Positions 19,044-28,200 of a stretch of 64,000 bases of DNA are shown piece after piece. The notes below the pieces were generated by a model, which made no database searches, was not told the DNA's origin, and worked only from the letters and a program-made list of their open reading frames with translations. Within the stretch, counting starts at the first letter, position 1, and every line of letters starts with the position of its first letter. A program made the translations under genes and the position numbers. Source of the DNA: MVYY01 sp012517575. GTDB lineage: Bacteria; Bacteroidota; Bacteroidia; Bacteroidales; Paludibacteraceae. The DNA is taken from positions 1 through 64,000 of the forward strand of contig JAVLUG010000017.1 in the NCBI GenBank assembly GCA_031629035.1, given 5' to 3'.

Positions 19044-20189
19044 TTACAGAAGTTTTGCTATTTGTTTATCCAGTAGTTTGAAATCCAAATCACGAGCAAT
19101 AATATTGCCTTGCCTGTCCATTAGGAAAGAAGTCGGTAAAGTCGAAATGTTGTAAGAAAGTACATAAGGTGTGTTGGTTCCCAATTCGTCCCGAACGCAA
19201 ATCCAGGGAATATTCTGAATGGCTTTTTCCCAGAGAAAGCGATTTTCATCAAGTGAGACCTGAAAAATTTCAAAACCTCGATCGTGATATTTATTGTATA
19301 AATCGCGTAAGGCAAAAGTATAATCCACATTTTCAGGGGCTTCATACAACGAAAAATCTATCAGTACAACTTTTCCCTGCAACTTAGAGAGTTCTTGGGT
19401 GTTCCCGTTTTTGTCGGGCAGTTTTATGTTGATATATCCTGTTCCTCCTTTTGCAATAAGTTCTTTCATGAGCAGGTTTCTTTCTGCCTTTCTTTCATTT
19501 TTTATGGCGTCCATCACCGTGGCGTAGAGGTTTTGACTTCTGTTGTAGTCGGGCATGAAATTGTGGTAGGAAGTTGCTACTGCGCCAAAATAAGGTCTGT
19601 CTTCTTTCAGGTAAGGAGAAAACAGATAGATATCATTGATTTTTTGGTACAAGGCGTAATAAGAGGCAGACGATTTAGGGTTTTCCAATATAATTTTCCT
19701 TGCTTCGGCTTTGTGGTTTTCAACATCTTTCTCAATCTCGGCAATTAGTTGTTCCTTAGCTTCGGGGCTTAGGTTGGAAGAAAGCTTGTTAACTTTATTT
19801 TGAATATTGATCAATGATTTTCTTAATTGTTGGATTTTAAGCGAAGGCTCTGAACCGGAAAGTTTGTAATTGAAGGAAAAATCGTTTGCTTCAGCCTGAA
19901 TGTCAATTTTTTCTGTGGAATCAACAGCAAAAATAATCATTTTATCGTTTATCTGCAGTCGGTAAAAATCAGGATAGTCAGGTCGTTTTACGGAAAAATG
20001 AAATTTTCCGTTTTTACCAAGAACAATGGAATCAACAGGAGTTGTTTTTAGTAAACCCATGTGCTCTATGTAAAGCTTTTCTCCTTTGGCTGAGGTAATT
20101 TTCCCTTCCACAGTAAAGGAGTTTTTGTTTTGACAAGATAAAAAACTGAAAACAACGATAAGTGTGAAAAGAAATTTTTTCATAATCAT
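19044..20189 (-). CDS. DUF4369 lipoprotein with degenerate thioredoxin (TlpA-like) domain
   Basis: The 381-residue lipoprotein has signal MIMKKFLFTLIVVFSFLSC (an alternative ATG lies two codons in). The N-terminal DUF4369 domain covers about residues 24-115, followed by a helical linker and a C-terminal AhpC/TSA or TlpA-like thioredoxin fold from about residue 250. The fold is complete, with GKVVLIDF and the cis-proline loop TLPTSFLMD. Where CxxC is expected the sequence is LYEAPEN, so ordinary disulfide exchange is unlikely. It could be a binding or structural member. A good TTTG-N19-TAATTTTG promoter precedes it. Confidence 0.82.
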   Translation of the reverse strand: MIMKKFLFTLIVVFSFLSCQNKNSFTVEGKITSAKGEKLYIEHMGLLKTTPVDSIVLGKNGKFHFSVKRPDYPDFYRLQINDKMIIFAVDSTEKIDIQAEANDFSFNYKLSGSEPSLKIQQLRKSLINIQNKVNKLSSNLSPEAKEQLIAEIEKDVENHKAEARKIILENPKSSASYYALYQKINDIYLFSPYLKEDRPYFGAVATSYHNFMPDYNRSQNLYATVMDAIKNERKAERNLLMKELIAKGGTGYINIKLPDKNGNTQELSKLQGKVVLIDFSLYEAPENVDYTFALRDLYNKYHDRGFEIFQVSLDENRFLWEKAIQNIPWICVRDELGTNTPYVLSYNISTLPTSFLMDRQGNIIARDLDFKLLDKQIAKLL

Positions 20190-20204
20190 AAAATTAACAT
20201 TCTA

Positions 20205-20235
20205 CAAAATTACGTTTATTTTGTTTATTTTCAAA
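20205..20235 (-). promoter_or_regulatory. Bacteroidetes-type promoter of the DUF4369 lipoprotein gene
   Basis: On the minus strand, -33 TTTG (20232-20235) and -7 TAATTTTG (20205-20212) are separated by 19 nt, both full consensus matches. The -7 element is 16 nt upstream of the ATG at 20189. Confidence 0.65.
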
Positions 20236-20347
20236 TGAAATTTAGCGAAATTTTACCGGTTTTTTGCCGCAAAATAGGTCATTTATCGACTTAAAAATAT
20301 TTATGCTAAAATAATTAAAGAAATTTTTCTTTAATCATATTAATTTG

Positions 20348-20355
20348 TAATTTTG
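20348..20355 (+). promoter_or_regulatory. Putative -7 box of mdh
   Basis: TAATTTTG, a full TAnnTTTG match, 39 nt before the mdh ATG. A TTTC at 20326-20329 could be an imperfect -33 element with 18-nt spacing. Confidence 0.5.
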
Positions 20356-20393
20356 CAGCCGTTTCTAAGATTATTAATTCAAACTAAAAAAAT

Positions 20394-21335
20394 ATGTCAA
20401 AAGTAACTGTTGTGGGCGCCGGAAATGTTGGCGCAACTTGTGTAAACGTACTCGCATTTCGTCAAATAGCCGACGAAGTGGTGATGCTGGATGTAAAAGA
20501 AGGCGTGGCAGAAGGCAAAGCATTGGATATGACTCAGACTGCTACCCTGCTTCATTTTAATACAAAAATTACCGGCTGTACCAATGATTACGAAAAAACA
20601 GCCGATTCAGATGTTGTTGTTATTACTTCGGGGGTGCCACGCAAACCTGGCATGACGCGTGAAGAATTGATTGATGTGAATGCCGGTATCATAAAAGGCG
20701 TTGTAGAAAATGTATTGCGTTATTCTCCCAATGCCATTCTGGTGGTTGTGAGCAATCCAATGGATACAATGGCTTATCTTACCTGTAAAATTGCAGGACT
20801 TCCGCGCAATAAGGTAATTGGAATGGGAGGAACATTGGATACAGCTCGTTTCAAATGTTATTTAAGCAAAGCATTGAATGCCAATCCCAACGAAATAGAA
20901 GGTCTTGTTATCGGTGCGCATGGCGATACTTCCATGATTCCTTTGGTGCGTTATGCTTCTTATAAATGTCGCCCTGTTACCGAATTACTCGATAAAGATA
21001 CATTGGATAAGATTGTTTCTGATACGATGCTGGGTGGAGCAACCATTACCAAGATGTTGGGAACTTCTGCCTGGTACGCTCCGGGAGCTGCCGCAGCATA
21101 TCTGGTTGAAGCCATTATTCATGATGAAAAGAAAGTAATTCCCTGCTCTATCTATCTCGAAGGAGAATACGGACAAAGTGATATTTGTCTGGGTGTGCCG
21201 GTATTGATCGGAAAGAATGGTGCAGAACAAATTCTTGACTACCACCTGAACGCAGAGGAAAAGGAACTTTTCAAAAAGAGTGCAGAAAGTGTGCGCGTAA
21301 CCAATGCCATGCTTAAGGATTTGGGTGTAATATAA
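20394..21335 (+). CDS. mdh: Malate dehydrogenase (LDH-like type)
   Basis: The 313-residue enzyme has an N-terminal Rossmann fold (VVGAGNVGATC), then DVVVITSG.PRKPGMTREEL, VVSNPMD, GGTLDTARFK and the catalytic-His motif GAHGDTSMIPL. The PRKPGMTR loop has the Arg pair expected for a dicarboxylate substrate (malate/oxaloacetate) rather than lactate. It probably feeds the reductive fumarate branch of anaerobic metabolism (inference). It has its own promoter and a strong terminator. Confidence 0.96.
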   Translation: MSKVTVVGAGNVGATCVNVLAFRQIADEVVMLDVKEGVAEGKALDMTQTATLLHFNTKITGCTNDYEKTADSDVVVITSGVPRKPGMTREELIDVNAGIIKGVVENVLRYSPNAILVVVSNPMDTMAYLTCKIAGLPRNKVIGMGGTLDTARFKCYLSKALNANPNEIEGLVIGAHGDTSMIPLVRYASYKCRPVTELLDKDTLDKIVSDTMLGGATITKMLGTSAWYAPGAAAAYLVEAIIHDEKKVIPCSIYLEGEYGQSDICLGVPVLIGKNGAEQILDYHLNAEEKELFKKSAESVRVTNAMLKDLGVI

Positions 21336-21357
21336 TTTTGTTTTTTTCTTTATTTTT

Positions 21358-21388
21358 AAGGTTATGGCACGACAACGGTCATAACCTT
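21358..21388 (+). terminator. Rho-independent terminator after mdh
   Basis: Nine-bp perfect stem, arms 21358-21366 and 21380-21388, followed by a T-rich tract. Confidence 0.85.
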
Positions 21389-21476
21389 TTAATTTTTTTA
21401 AACGGCAGGTCGAATAGGCGAGAAAAATTTAAATTTAATTCAAGTTTGAAATCTTGTCATTATCAATGGTATATTG

Positions 21477-21484
21477 TATCTTTG
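21477..21484 (+). promoter_or_regulatory. -7 box of the Fur/PerR-family gene
   Basis: TATCTTTG, a full TAnnTTTG match 16 nt before the ATG at 21501. It overlaps the alternative upstream ATG at 21474, so it decides in favour of the later start. Confidence 0.5.
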
Positions 21485-21500
21485 CAGGAAAAAAATTATC

Positions 21501-21920
21501 ATGTATTATTCTATTGCCTATTCACAACAATATCTCATTCAGCATTCCATTAAACCGTCGGTTCAACGGACAGCTGTCATGGATTATCTGTTGAACAACA
21601 GAACGCATCCAACGGTTGATGAAATTTTTTCGGCTTTAAGTCCTTCAATGCCGACACTTTCAAAAACAACTGTTTACAACACGCTCAATATTTTCATAGA
21701 AAGGGGAGCTGCCCGTATGTTGACCATTGACGAAAAAAATGCCCGCTATGATGTAGATACAACTCCACACGCTCATTTTATTTGTCAACAGTGCGGAAAG
21801 GTTTATGATGTCTTTGATGTTAATCCTGAAGTTTTGCAATTGCCCAAAAATGAAAACTTTAAGGCTGATTCTGTTGAAGTGTTTTATTATGGCGTTTGCA
21901 ATAATTGTTCATCAAATTAA
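21501..21920 (+). CDS. Fur/PerR-family metal-dependent regulator
   Basis: About 139 residues from the chosen ATG at 21501. An ATG nine codons earlier lies inside the promoter -7 box and would add an unlikely leader. The protein has an N-terminal winged helix (QRTAVMDYLLNNRTHPTVDEIFSAL...LSKTTVYNTLNIF) and a C-terminal dimer domain with HAHFICQQCGKVYD and YGVCNNC, the two CxxC pairs of the structural zinc site. It resembles PerR-type peroxide sensors or Fur. Target genes are not adjacent. Confidence 0.9.
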   Translation: MYYSIAYSQQYLIQHSIKPSVQRTAVMDYLLNNRTHPTVDEIFSALSPSMPTLSKTTVYNTLNIFIERGAARMLTIDEKNARYDVDTTPHAHFICQQCGKVYDVFDVNPEVLQLPKNENFKADSVEVFYYGVCNNCSSN

Positions 21921-21985
21921 ATTTTTTAATTAGCGTTATCTGAATTCGAGAAGTTTTACAAATTAGAAGAATCAATTAGATTTAC

Positions 21986-22021
21986 AGCTGCTTTTGACAT
22001 GGTTTGGAAGCAGCTTTTTTA
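21986..22021 (+). terminator. Rho-independent terminator after the Fur/PerR-family gene
   Basis: Eight-bp stem AGCTGCTT/AAGCAGCT (21986-21993 with 22008-22015) followed by six T. Confidence 0.85.
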
Positions 22022-22115
22022 TTTCCATACATTCTTTATTGATGCTTTGTTCTGTTTTTTATCAGGTATTGAAATTGAGAATTAAAATGTACTTTTGAGA
22101 AAACTTTTTTGAAAA

Positions 22116-23213
22116 ATGATTTTTGTCCTTATCGCTTCTGTTCTCCTTTTATTTTATCTGATTATGGTGATTACGTTCACTGTGAGTTGGGAAAAATTGC
22201 CTGAATTTGAGCCTTCACATCATTTTGAAGAAAAAAAGATTTCTGTTTCAATAGTGGTATGCTGTCACAATGAAGAAGAAAAACTTCCTCAGTTGCTTTC
22301 AGCTCTTTTGTGTCAGACACATTCAGATTATGAACTTGTTATGGTTGACGATCATTCGACGGATGGAACCTATAAAATCATGCAAGAATTTTGCTCAAGG
22401 TTTCCGAAAGTTAAATATTTTCAATCGGAGCTGAAAGGAAAGAAACATGCATTGCAGGAAGCGGTAGATATTGCCTCCGGAGAACTGATCATTACGACCG
22501 ATGCCGACTGTGAGCCTCGAAAAAATTGGGTAGAAACTATTTGCAATTTTTATTGGCACTTTCATCCCGATTTAATCATCGCTCCGGTTGAACTGAAAAG
22601 TAATTTAAAAATTTTTCAACAGCTCCAGAAATTGGAATTTGCCAGTTTGGTGGCTTCCGGAGCAGGAGCAGCAGCTTTTGGAAAACCAATTTTGTGTAAT
22701 GGAGCGAATCTTGCTTTTCCAAAAAAGATTTATTCGATTCACGTAAATGATCTTCATAATGAATTGCTTTCGGGAGATGATATGTTTTTGTTGGAGAGTG
22801 TGAAAAATAGCAAAGGAAAAATCAGATTTTTAAAATCGACTTTGGCGATGGTAGAAACAAAAGTTGCTGAGAATCTGAGCACATTTTTTCGTCAACGCAA
22901 GCGATGGAGTTCCAAATTTTCTGCTTATCGCGACAAAGACATAATTGCAGTTGCTTTATTGGTTTTTTTAACGAATTTTAGTCTGTTGTGTTTTTTTGTT
23001 TTGTCTTTGATAACGCCTACGATGTGGAGGTATTTTATTGTTTTTTTTGTTTTAAAATACTTGATTGACAGTTTTTTTCTTTATTCCGTCAGAAAATTTT
23101 TCGGTTTACGTAATGTTTGGTTTTATGCTTTTCTGCTTTCGCTGATTTATCCATTTTATGTTGTGATTACGGCTTTTTCCGGTGTTTTTTCCAGCCAAAA
23201 AAATTGGGAATAA
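22116..23213 (+). CDS. Membrane glycosyltransferase family 2
   Basis: The 365-residue protein has an N-terminal membrane segment (FVLIASVLLLFYLIMVI). A GT-A catalytic domain follows with SIVVCCHNEEEKLPQLL, VMVDDHSTDGT, TTDADCEP (DxD-like), GDDMFLL and the QRKRW product-site motif. Two or three C-terminal membrane segments lie at about residues 275-355. It makes a beta-linked glycan or glycolipid at the inner membrane. The acceptor is unknown and no sugar operon adjoins it. Confidence 0.88.
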   Translation: MIFVLIASVLLLFYLIMVITFTVSWEKLPEFEPSHHFEEKKISVSIVVCCHNEEEKLPQLLSALLCQTHSDYELVMVDDHSTDGTYKIMQEFCSRFPKVKYFQSELKGKKHALQEAVDIASGELIITTDADCEPRKNWVETICNFYWHFHPDLIIAPVELKSNLKIFQQLQKLEFASLVASGAGAAAFGKPILCNGANLAFPKKIYSIHVNDLHNELLSGDDMFLLESVKNSKGKIRFLKSTLAMVETKVAENLSTFFRQRKRWSSKFSAYRDKDIIAVALLVFLTNFSLLCFFVLSLITPTMWRYFIVFFVLKYLIDSFFLYSVRKFFGLRNVWFYAFLLSLIYPFYVVITAFSGVFSSQKNWE

Positions 23214-23230
23214 TCAAAAACGGCTGATTT

Positions 23231-23680
23231 TTAGTTTGTAACGTAAAGCCAATTGTTTGACAGCACAACACGATAGCGTTTCAGTGGTTCTTTGGCGGGG
23301 CCCGAAACAGGTGCTCCTATACCGTAAAGCAGTTCAAAAACACTTCCACATTTATCGCATACCGCTTTTCCTTCATCATTTGGTGAAACGCGAACATTTG
23401 GACTTACTTCATAAGGACAAATCAAGTCGAAAGCGCAATATTTCCCTTCGTAATCTATATAAAGTAAAATCCCTCCGTAGCCAATTCTGTCAATTTCGTT
23501 TTTGCGTTTGTCGTAAATTATATACGAATTGGGCGTATTAAACGTATTGTAGGGTGCGACGAGCATGTTGAGTTGCAAATTTACCGGAGCATCGGGAATA
23601 GATGATTCGGAAGTATTATCGCAGCCTGCGGAGACTCCAGTGATAATTAGAAAAACAATGAATATCTTGAAAAAATTCAT
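23231..23680 (-). CDS. Lipoprotein with a degenerate Rieske-like fold
   Basis: The start at 23680 gives a lipoprotein signal (FIVFLIITGVSAGC). An ATG 21 codons earlier would overlap the neighbouring gene and bury the signal. The roughly 149-residue product has Rieske-like text in the right order: YCAFDLICPYE..., then AVCDKCGSVFELLYGIGAPVSGPA and LKRYRV. The two His ligands of a Rieske cluster are absent (CPYE and CDKC instead). It may bind another metal or none. It follows the aldo/keto reductase gene, possibly in one transcript. Confidence 0.75.
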   Translation of the reverse strand: MNFFKIFIVFLIITGVSAGCDNTSESSIPDAPVNLQLNMLVAPYNTFNTPNSYIIYDKRKNEIDRIGYGGILLYIDYEGKYCAFDLICPYEVSPNVRVSPNDEGKAVCDKCGSVFELLYGIGAPVSGPAKEPLKRYRVVLSNNWLYVTN

Positions 23681-23726
23681 TTTGCAGTTTTGATTTCCGA
23701 ATAAAAACACGTGTATTGTCTCTGAA

Positions 23727-24728
23727 CTATGCTCCCAATTCACCGATTCTCCAGAGTTCGTCGTCAGTGAATGATATATTTTTCAATGCATCAATGTTTT
23801 CTTGAATTTGATTTACAGAACTGGCACCAATAATTACAGAATTGACGTCAGGAGTTCTTAAACACCAAGCCAGCGCCATTTGTGCCATAGTTTGACCTCT
23901 GCGCTGAGCCATCAGGTTTAGTTCTTCCACTTTGGCCAACACTTCGGGCGTGATTTGCGATTTTTGTAAAAAGCCGTAGGAAAGGGCAGCTCTGGAATGT
24001 TCAGGAATTCCATGTAAATATTTCTCGGTGAGGATGCCCTGAGCCAGGGGAGAAAACGCGATAAAACCAATTCCGTGTTCTTTCAATAGCGGGAAATGTG
24101 AATTTTCAATGTTGCGGCTGAAAATGTTGTATCGATCCTGATAAATCAGACAGGGCGTTCCTTTTTCACGTAAAATTCTAAATGCTTCTCGAGCCTTGTC
24201 TTCAGGATATTTTGAAAGGCCAATATAAAGAGCTTTTCCCTGTTTTACCATATCGGAAAGAGCTCCCATAGTTTCCTCAAGAGGTGTGTTGGGATCGTAT
24301 CGGTGTGAGTAGAAAATATCCACGTAATCCAGATTCATTCTTTTCAGACTTTGATGAAGACTGCTTATCAGATATTTTCGCGAACCGCCATCGCCATATG
24401 GGCCCGGCCACATCTCATGTCCTGCTTTGGTGCTGATAACCATTTCATCGCGATGAGAAGCAAAGTTTTTTTTCAGTATTTTTCCAAAATTTGTTTCGGC
24501 GCTGCCGGCAGGTGTTCCGTAATTGTTAGCCAAATCGAAATGTGTAATACCGTTGTCAAAGGCAAACTGAATCATTTTTTCGGCTTCGGCCGCATCGTCA
24601 ACATCTCCAAAATTGTGCCACAAGCCAAGTGAAATTTGCGGTAACTTCAGTCCACTTTTTCCGCAAAAGCGGTATCCGACGGAATGTTGATAGCGTTCGG
24701 GATGGGGAGAATAAGATAATTGCGACAT
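23727..24728 (-). CDS. Aldo/keto reductase (YghZ / glyceraldehyde-3-phosphate reductase type)
   Basis: The 333-residue (beta/alpha)8 NADPH-dependent reductase has a family N-terminus YRFCGKSGLKLPQISLGLW, catalytic Asp-Tyr in HFDLANNYG, the Lys in STKAG and the His in FYSHRYD. The cofactor loop ends in IIGASSVNQI. The sequence is closest to the YghZ/Gpr group, which resembles K-channel beta subunits and detoxifies small aldehydes. A promoter (ATTG-N20-TAATTTTG) lies about 70 nt upstream. Confidence 0.9.
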   Translation of the reverse strand: MSQLSYSPHPERYQHSVGYRFCGKSGLKLPQISLGLWHNFGDVDDAAEAEKMIQFAFDNGITHFDLANNYGTPAGSAETNFGKILKKNFASHRDEMVISTKAGHEMWPGPYGDGGSRKYLISSLHQSLKRMNLDYVDIFYSHRYDPNTPLEETMGALSDMVKQGKALYIGLSKYPEDKAREAFRILREKGTPCLIYQDRYNIFSRNIENSHFPLLKEHGIGFIAFSPLAQGILTEKYLHGIPEHSRAALSYGFLQKSQITPEVLAKVEELNLMAQRRGQTMAQMALAWCLRTPDVNSVIIGASSVNQIQENIDALKNISFTDDELWRIGELGA

Positions 24729-24797
24729 ATTGAGGTTGGTTTTTAATTGTTTTTATCGATACTGGTTTGAAAAATACCGATTGCTATTAATTCAACA

Positions 24798-24829
24798 CAA
24801 AATTATCGTTTTTGTTTATCTCGTGCAAT
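24798..24829 (-). promoter_or_regulatory. Putative promoter of the aldo/keto reductase gene
   Basis: On the minus strand, -7 TAATTTTG (24798-24805) lies 20 nt after ATTG (24826-24829), a 3/4 match to the -33 TTTG. Confidence 0.45.
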
Positions 24830-25020
24830 TTTTATTGATGAAATATTCTGCTGTTGAATTTTGAATAAAAGCGCCAGTGTTGTACAATTTATTGGGAGCT
24901 TCAAGATCTATTTCAAATCAACTACATCTTGAGCTCGTTAAGACAAACTTTCCTCAAAATTACGAGTTTTTTCTTTATTAGAAACATGATTTTTACGGAA
25001 AAACAGGCAGGGCGAAAAAT

Positions 25021-25107
25021 AAAAAAATGCCTCCTGATTGATGGACAAGAGGCAACCCAAATGTTTTCACAACGGAATAATCCTTATTGTGATTTGCTTT
25101 CAAAAAT
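25021..25107 (-). ncRNA. tracrRNA: tracrRNA of the type II-C CRISPR system
   Basis: On the minus strand, 25105-25087 reads TTTTGAAAGCAAATCACAA, a perfect 19-nt complement of the first part of the crRNA-strand repeat. It is followed by AAGGATTATTCC (25085-25074), a typical tracrRNA nexus with stem GGA/TCC. An 8-bp terminator hairpin comes next (25054-25047 with 25035-25028, one wobble pair) and then a T run. A full promoter lies just upstream (25112-25143). This gives an RNA of about 87 nt, divergent from cas9. The exact 5' end is inferred. Weaker similarity to the far half of the repeat continues to 25140, so the gene may derive from a whole repeat unit. Confidence 0.92.
25028..25054 (-). terminator. 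Terminator of the tracrRNA
   Basis: Arms 25047-25054 and 25028-25035 form an 8-bp stem with one G-T pair. On the minus strand seven T follow, then A and five T. Confidence 0.85.
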
Positions 25108-25111
25108 TTTT

Positions 25112-25143
25112 CAAATGTAAAAAATATTTTGATAAACAACAAA
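25112..25143 (-). promoter_or_regulatory. tracrRNA promoter (TTTG-N20-TACATTTG)
   Basis: On the minus strand, -33 TTTG (25140-25143) and -7 TACATTTG (25112-25119) are exactly 20 nt apart, a full consensus promoter. Transcription should start about 5-7 nt further on, just ahead of the anti-repeat. Confidence 0.75.
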
Positions 25144-25200
25144 TTTTTATTAAAAAATATTTTTTAACTTTATGGCATTAATTTTTTAAACTAAAAAAAC

Positions 25201-28200
25201 ATGAAAACTATATTAGGCCTCGATCTAGGTACCAATTCAATTGGATGGGCTTTGGTGAAAGAAGCAGAAAATGACAGCGAAAAATCCGAAATTATTAAAC
25301 TTGGAGTGCGTGTGAATCCTTTGACAGTGGATGAATTGCAAAATTTTGAAAAAGGGAAAAGTATTACAACAAACGCTGATAGAACCTTAAAAAGAAGCAT
25401 GCGTCGCAATTTACAACGCTACAAATTAAGAAGAGAAAACTTGATCAAAATTCTTAAAGATAACAATTTCATCACAGATGAAGCCATTTTATCGGAAAAT
25501 GGCAATTTTACTACTTTTGAAACGTATCGTTTGAGAGCTAAAGCTGCAACGGAAGAAATAACACTTGAACAATTTGCCCGTGTACTATTGATGATCAACA
25601 AAAAACGTGGATATAAAAGCAGCAGGAAAGCCAAAGGCAGTGAAGATGGAGCTTTAATTGACGGAATGGAGGTAGCTAAAAGACTTTATGACGAGCAATT
25701 GACGCCGGGTCAGTATTGCCTGGAACTACTTCAAAATGGGAAAAAGTATTTTCCGGACTTTTATCGTTCCGACTTACAGCAGGAATTTGACAGGATTTTT
25801 GAGAAACAAATGACATTCTATCCGGAATTGCTGACGAGAGAATTACAGGAGGAGCTGCATGGAAAAAAGCGAGATGCCGTGTGGGCAATCTGTTCGAAAG
25901 CATTTAAGGAAAAAGGGGTTGAATTAGTTGGTACCAAACGACAAGGAAATACAGGGGAGCAAAAAATCGAAAATTTTGTATGGAGAGCAAAGGGATTAAC
26001 GGATAAATTGAATTTGGAGCAACTGGTTGTTGTACTGCAACAAATCAACATTCAGATAAACAATTCGAGTGGATATCTGGGTGCAATAAGCGACCGCAGC
26101 AAAGAGTTATTCTTCCATAAGATAACGAAGCCTGATGGAACTACACGTGCTCAAACAGTTGGAGAATATCAAATGGAAGTATTGAATAATAATCCTAATG
26201 CAAGTTTGCGCAACATGGTATTTTATCGTCAGGATTATTTGGATGAATTTAATACGATTTGGGAAAAACAGGCAGCTTTTCATAAAGAGCTAACGGAAGA
26301 ATTGAAACGGGAAATCCGCGATGTCGTAATCTTTTATCAACGTCCGTTGAAAAGCCAGAAGAGTTTGATAAGCTTTTGCGAATTTGAAAGTCGAAAAATT
26401 GAAATTGAAACGGACGGCAAAAAGAAAATCAAAACAGTTGGAAGCAGGGTGATTCCACGTTCTTCTCCATTGTTTCAGGAATTTAAGATTTGGCAAATCT
26501 TGAATAATATTGAAGTATTTGGCAAAGGACGAAAAAATAAGAAACAAAAAGAAAATACTTTTTTTAGCAATATAGAAGATCCTTTGCAAAATGGAGGAAG
26601 AAGAGCATTGTATCAGGAAGAAAAGGAACTGCTGGCCGAGGAGCTTTCGTTAAGAAAAGAGTTGAAAAAGACAGATGTATTAAAATTGTTGTTCGATAAT
26701 CCGAAGGAACTGGATATGAATTTCAATTCCATTCAGGGAAATTTAACCCAAGCAGCACTTTTTGAAGCATACAAGCAGATCATTGAATTAAGCGGACACG
26801 AAATAGATATTGAAAAAAAATCAGCCAATGAGATACTAAAAGTTGTTGAAGAAATATTCAGTGCATTAGGTTTTAATACGGCTATTTTGTACTTCGATTC
26901 AAACAAACCACTGGACGAACAGCCAATGTATAAACTTTGGCATTTGTTGTACTCTTTTGAAGGAGACAATTCTAAGACTGGAAATGAAACCCTAATTAAA
27001 AAAATAACAGAATTTTACGGTTTCGATAAGGAATCTGCCAAAATTTTGGCGAATGTAGCTTTTCAGGACGATTACGGCAGCCTCTCTGCCAAAGCTATAC
27101 GAAAAATTTTGCCTTACCTGAAAGCCGGCAACAAATACGATGTTGCTTGCCAATATGCAGGTTATCAGCATTCGGCAAGTTCTTTGAACAAAGAGGAGTT
27201 GAATGCGAAAAATTACAAAGACCACCTCGAAATTTTGCCGAAAAATTCATTACGCAATCCGGTGGTTGAGAAAATTCTCAATCAAATGATAAATGTCATC
27301 AACTCGATTATCGAAACTTACGGAAAACCGGATGAAGTACGTATAGAATTGGCTCGCGAGTTGAAAAAGAACGCAAAGGAAAGGGAAGAATTATCCAAAT
27401 CAATTGCTGAAACAACCAAATTGCATGAGCAATACAAAGAGATTTTGTCTAAACCACCGTTCAATCTTTCTTATATTAGCCACAACGATATTGTACGTTA
27501 CAAGCTGTATGAAGAATTGAGAGAAAATGGATATAAAACCCTGTATTCCAATACCTATATTTCTCCTGTAAACGTATTCAGCGGGGATTTCGATATTGAT
27601 CATATTATTCCTCAATCGCGCCTTTTCGACGATTCTTTCTCGAATAAAACATTGGAGCTTAAAAGTATTAATATAGAAAAAGGGAATAGAACCGCTTACG
27701 ATTTTATCAAGGGAAAATATGGAGAAACAGGTGGAGAAAACAGTTTGGACAATTATTTGATCAAAATTGAAGATTTATACAAAAAAGGGATTCTTTCGAG
27801 AGCCAAGTACAATAAGTTGAAAATGCAGGAAAAAGATATTCCCGAAGGTTTTATCAATCGTGATTTGGCCAATTCGCAATATATTGCAAAATATGCGAAA
27901 ACTATGTTGGGTGAACTTGTGAAATTTGTGGTATCGACAACTGGCTCGATTACCGACAGATTGCGCGAGGATTGGCAATTGGTGGATGTGATGAAAGAAT
28001 TGAATTGGGATAAATATAATAGTCTTGGACTGACTGAAGAATTGACGAATGAAGAAGGACAGCGAATCCGCAAAATTAGGGATTGGACGAAACGAAATGA
28101 CCACCGACATCACGCAATGGATGCGCTTACTGTCGCTTTTACCAAACGACAATTTATACAATATCTAAATAATCTTAATGCTCGACGGATAAATGAAAAT

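Noticed and set aside
21474..21500. Upstream ATG for the Fur/PerR-family gene
   Set aside because: It overlaps the TATCTTTG promoter box; the family's N-terminus aligns from the ATG at 21501.
24929..25120. A 63-codon plus-strand reading frame before cas9
   Set aside because: It runs antisense across the tracrRNA and its terminator and has no recognisable protein features.
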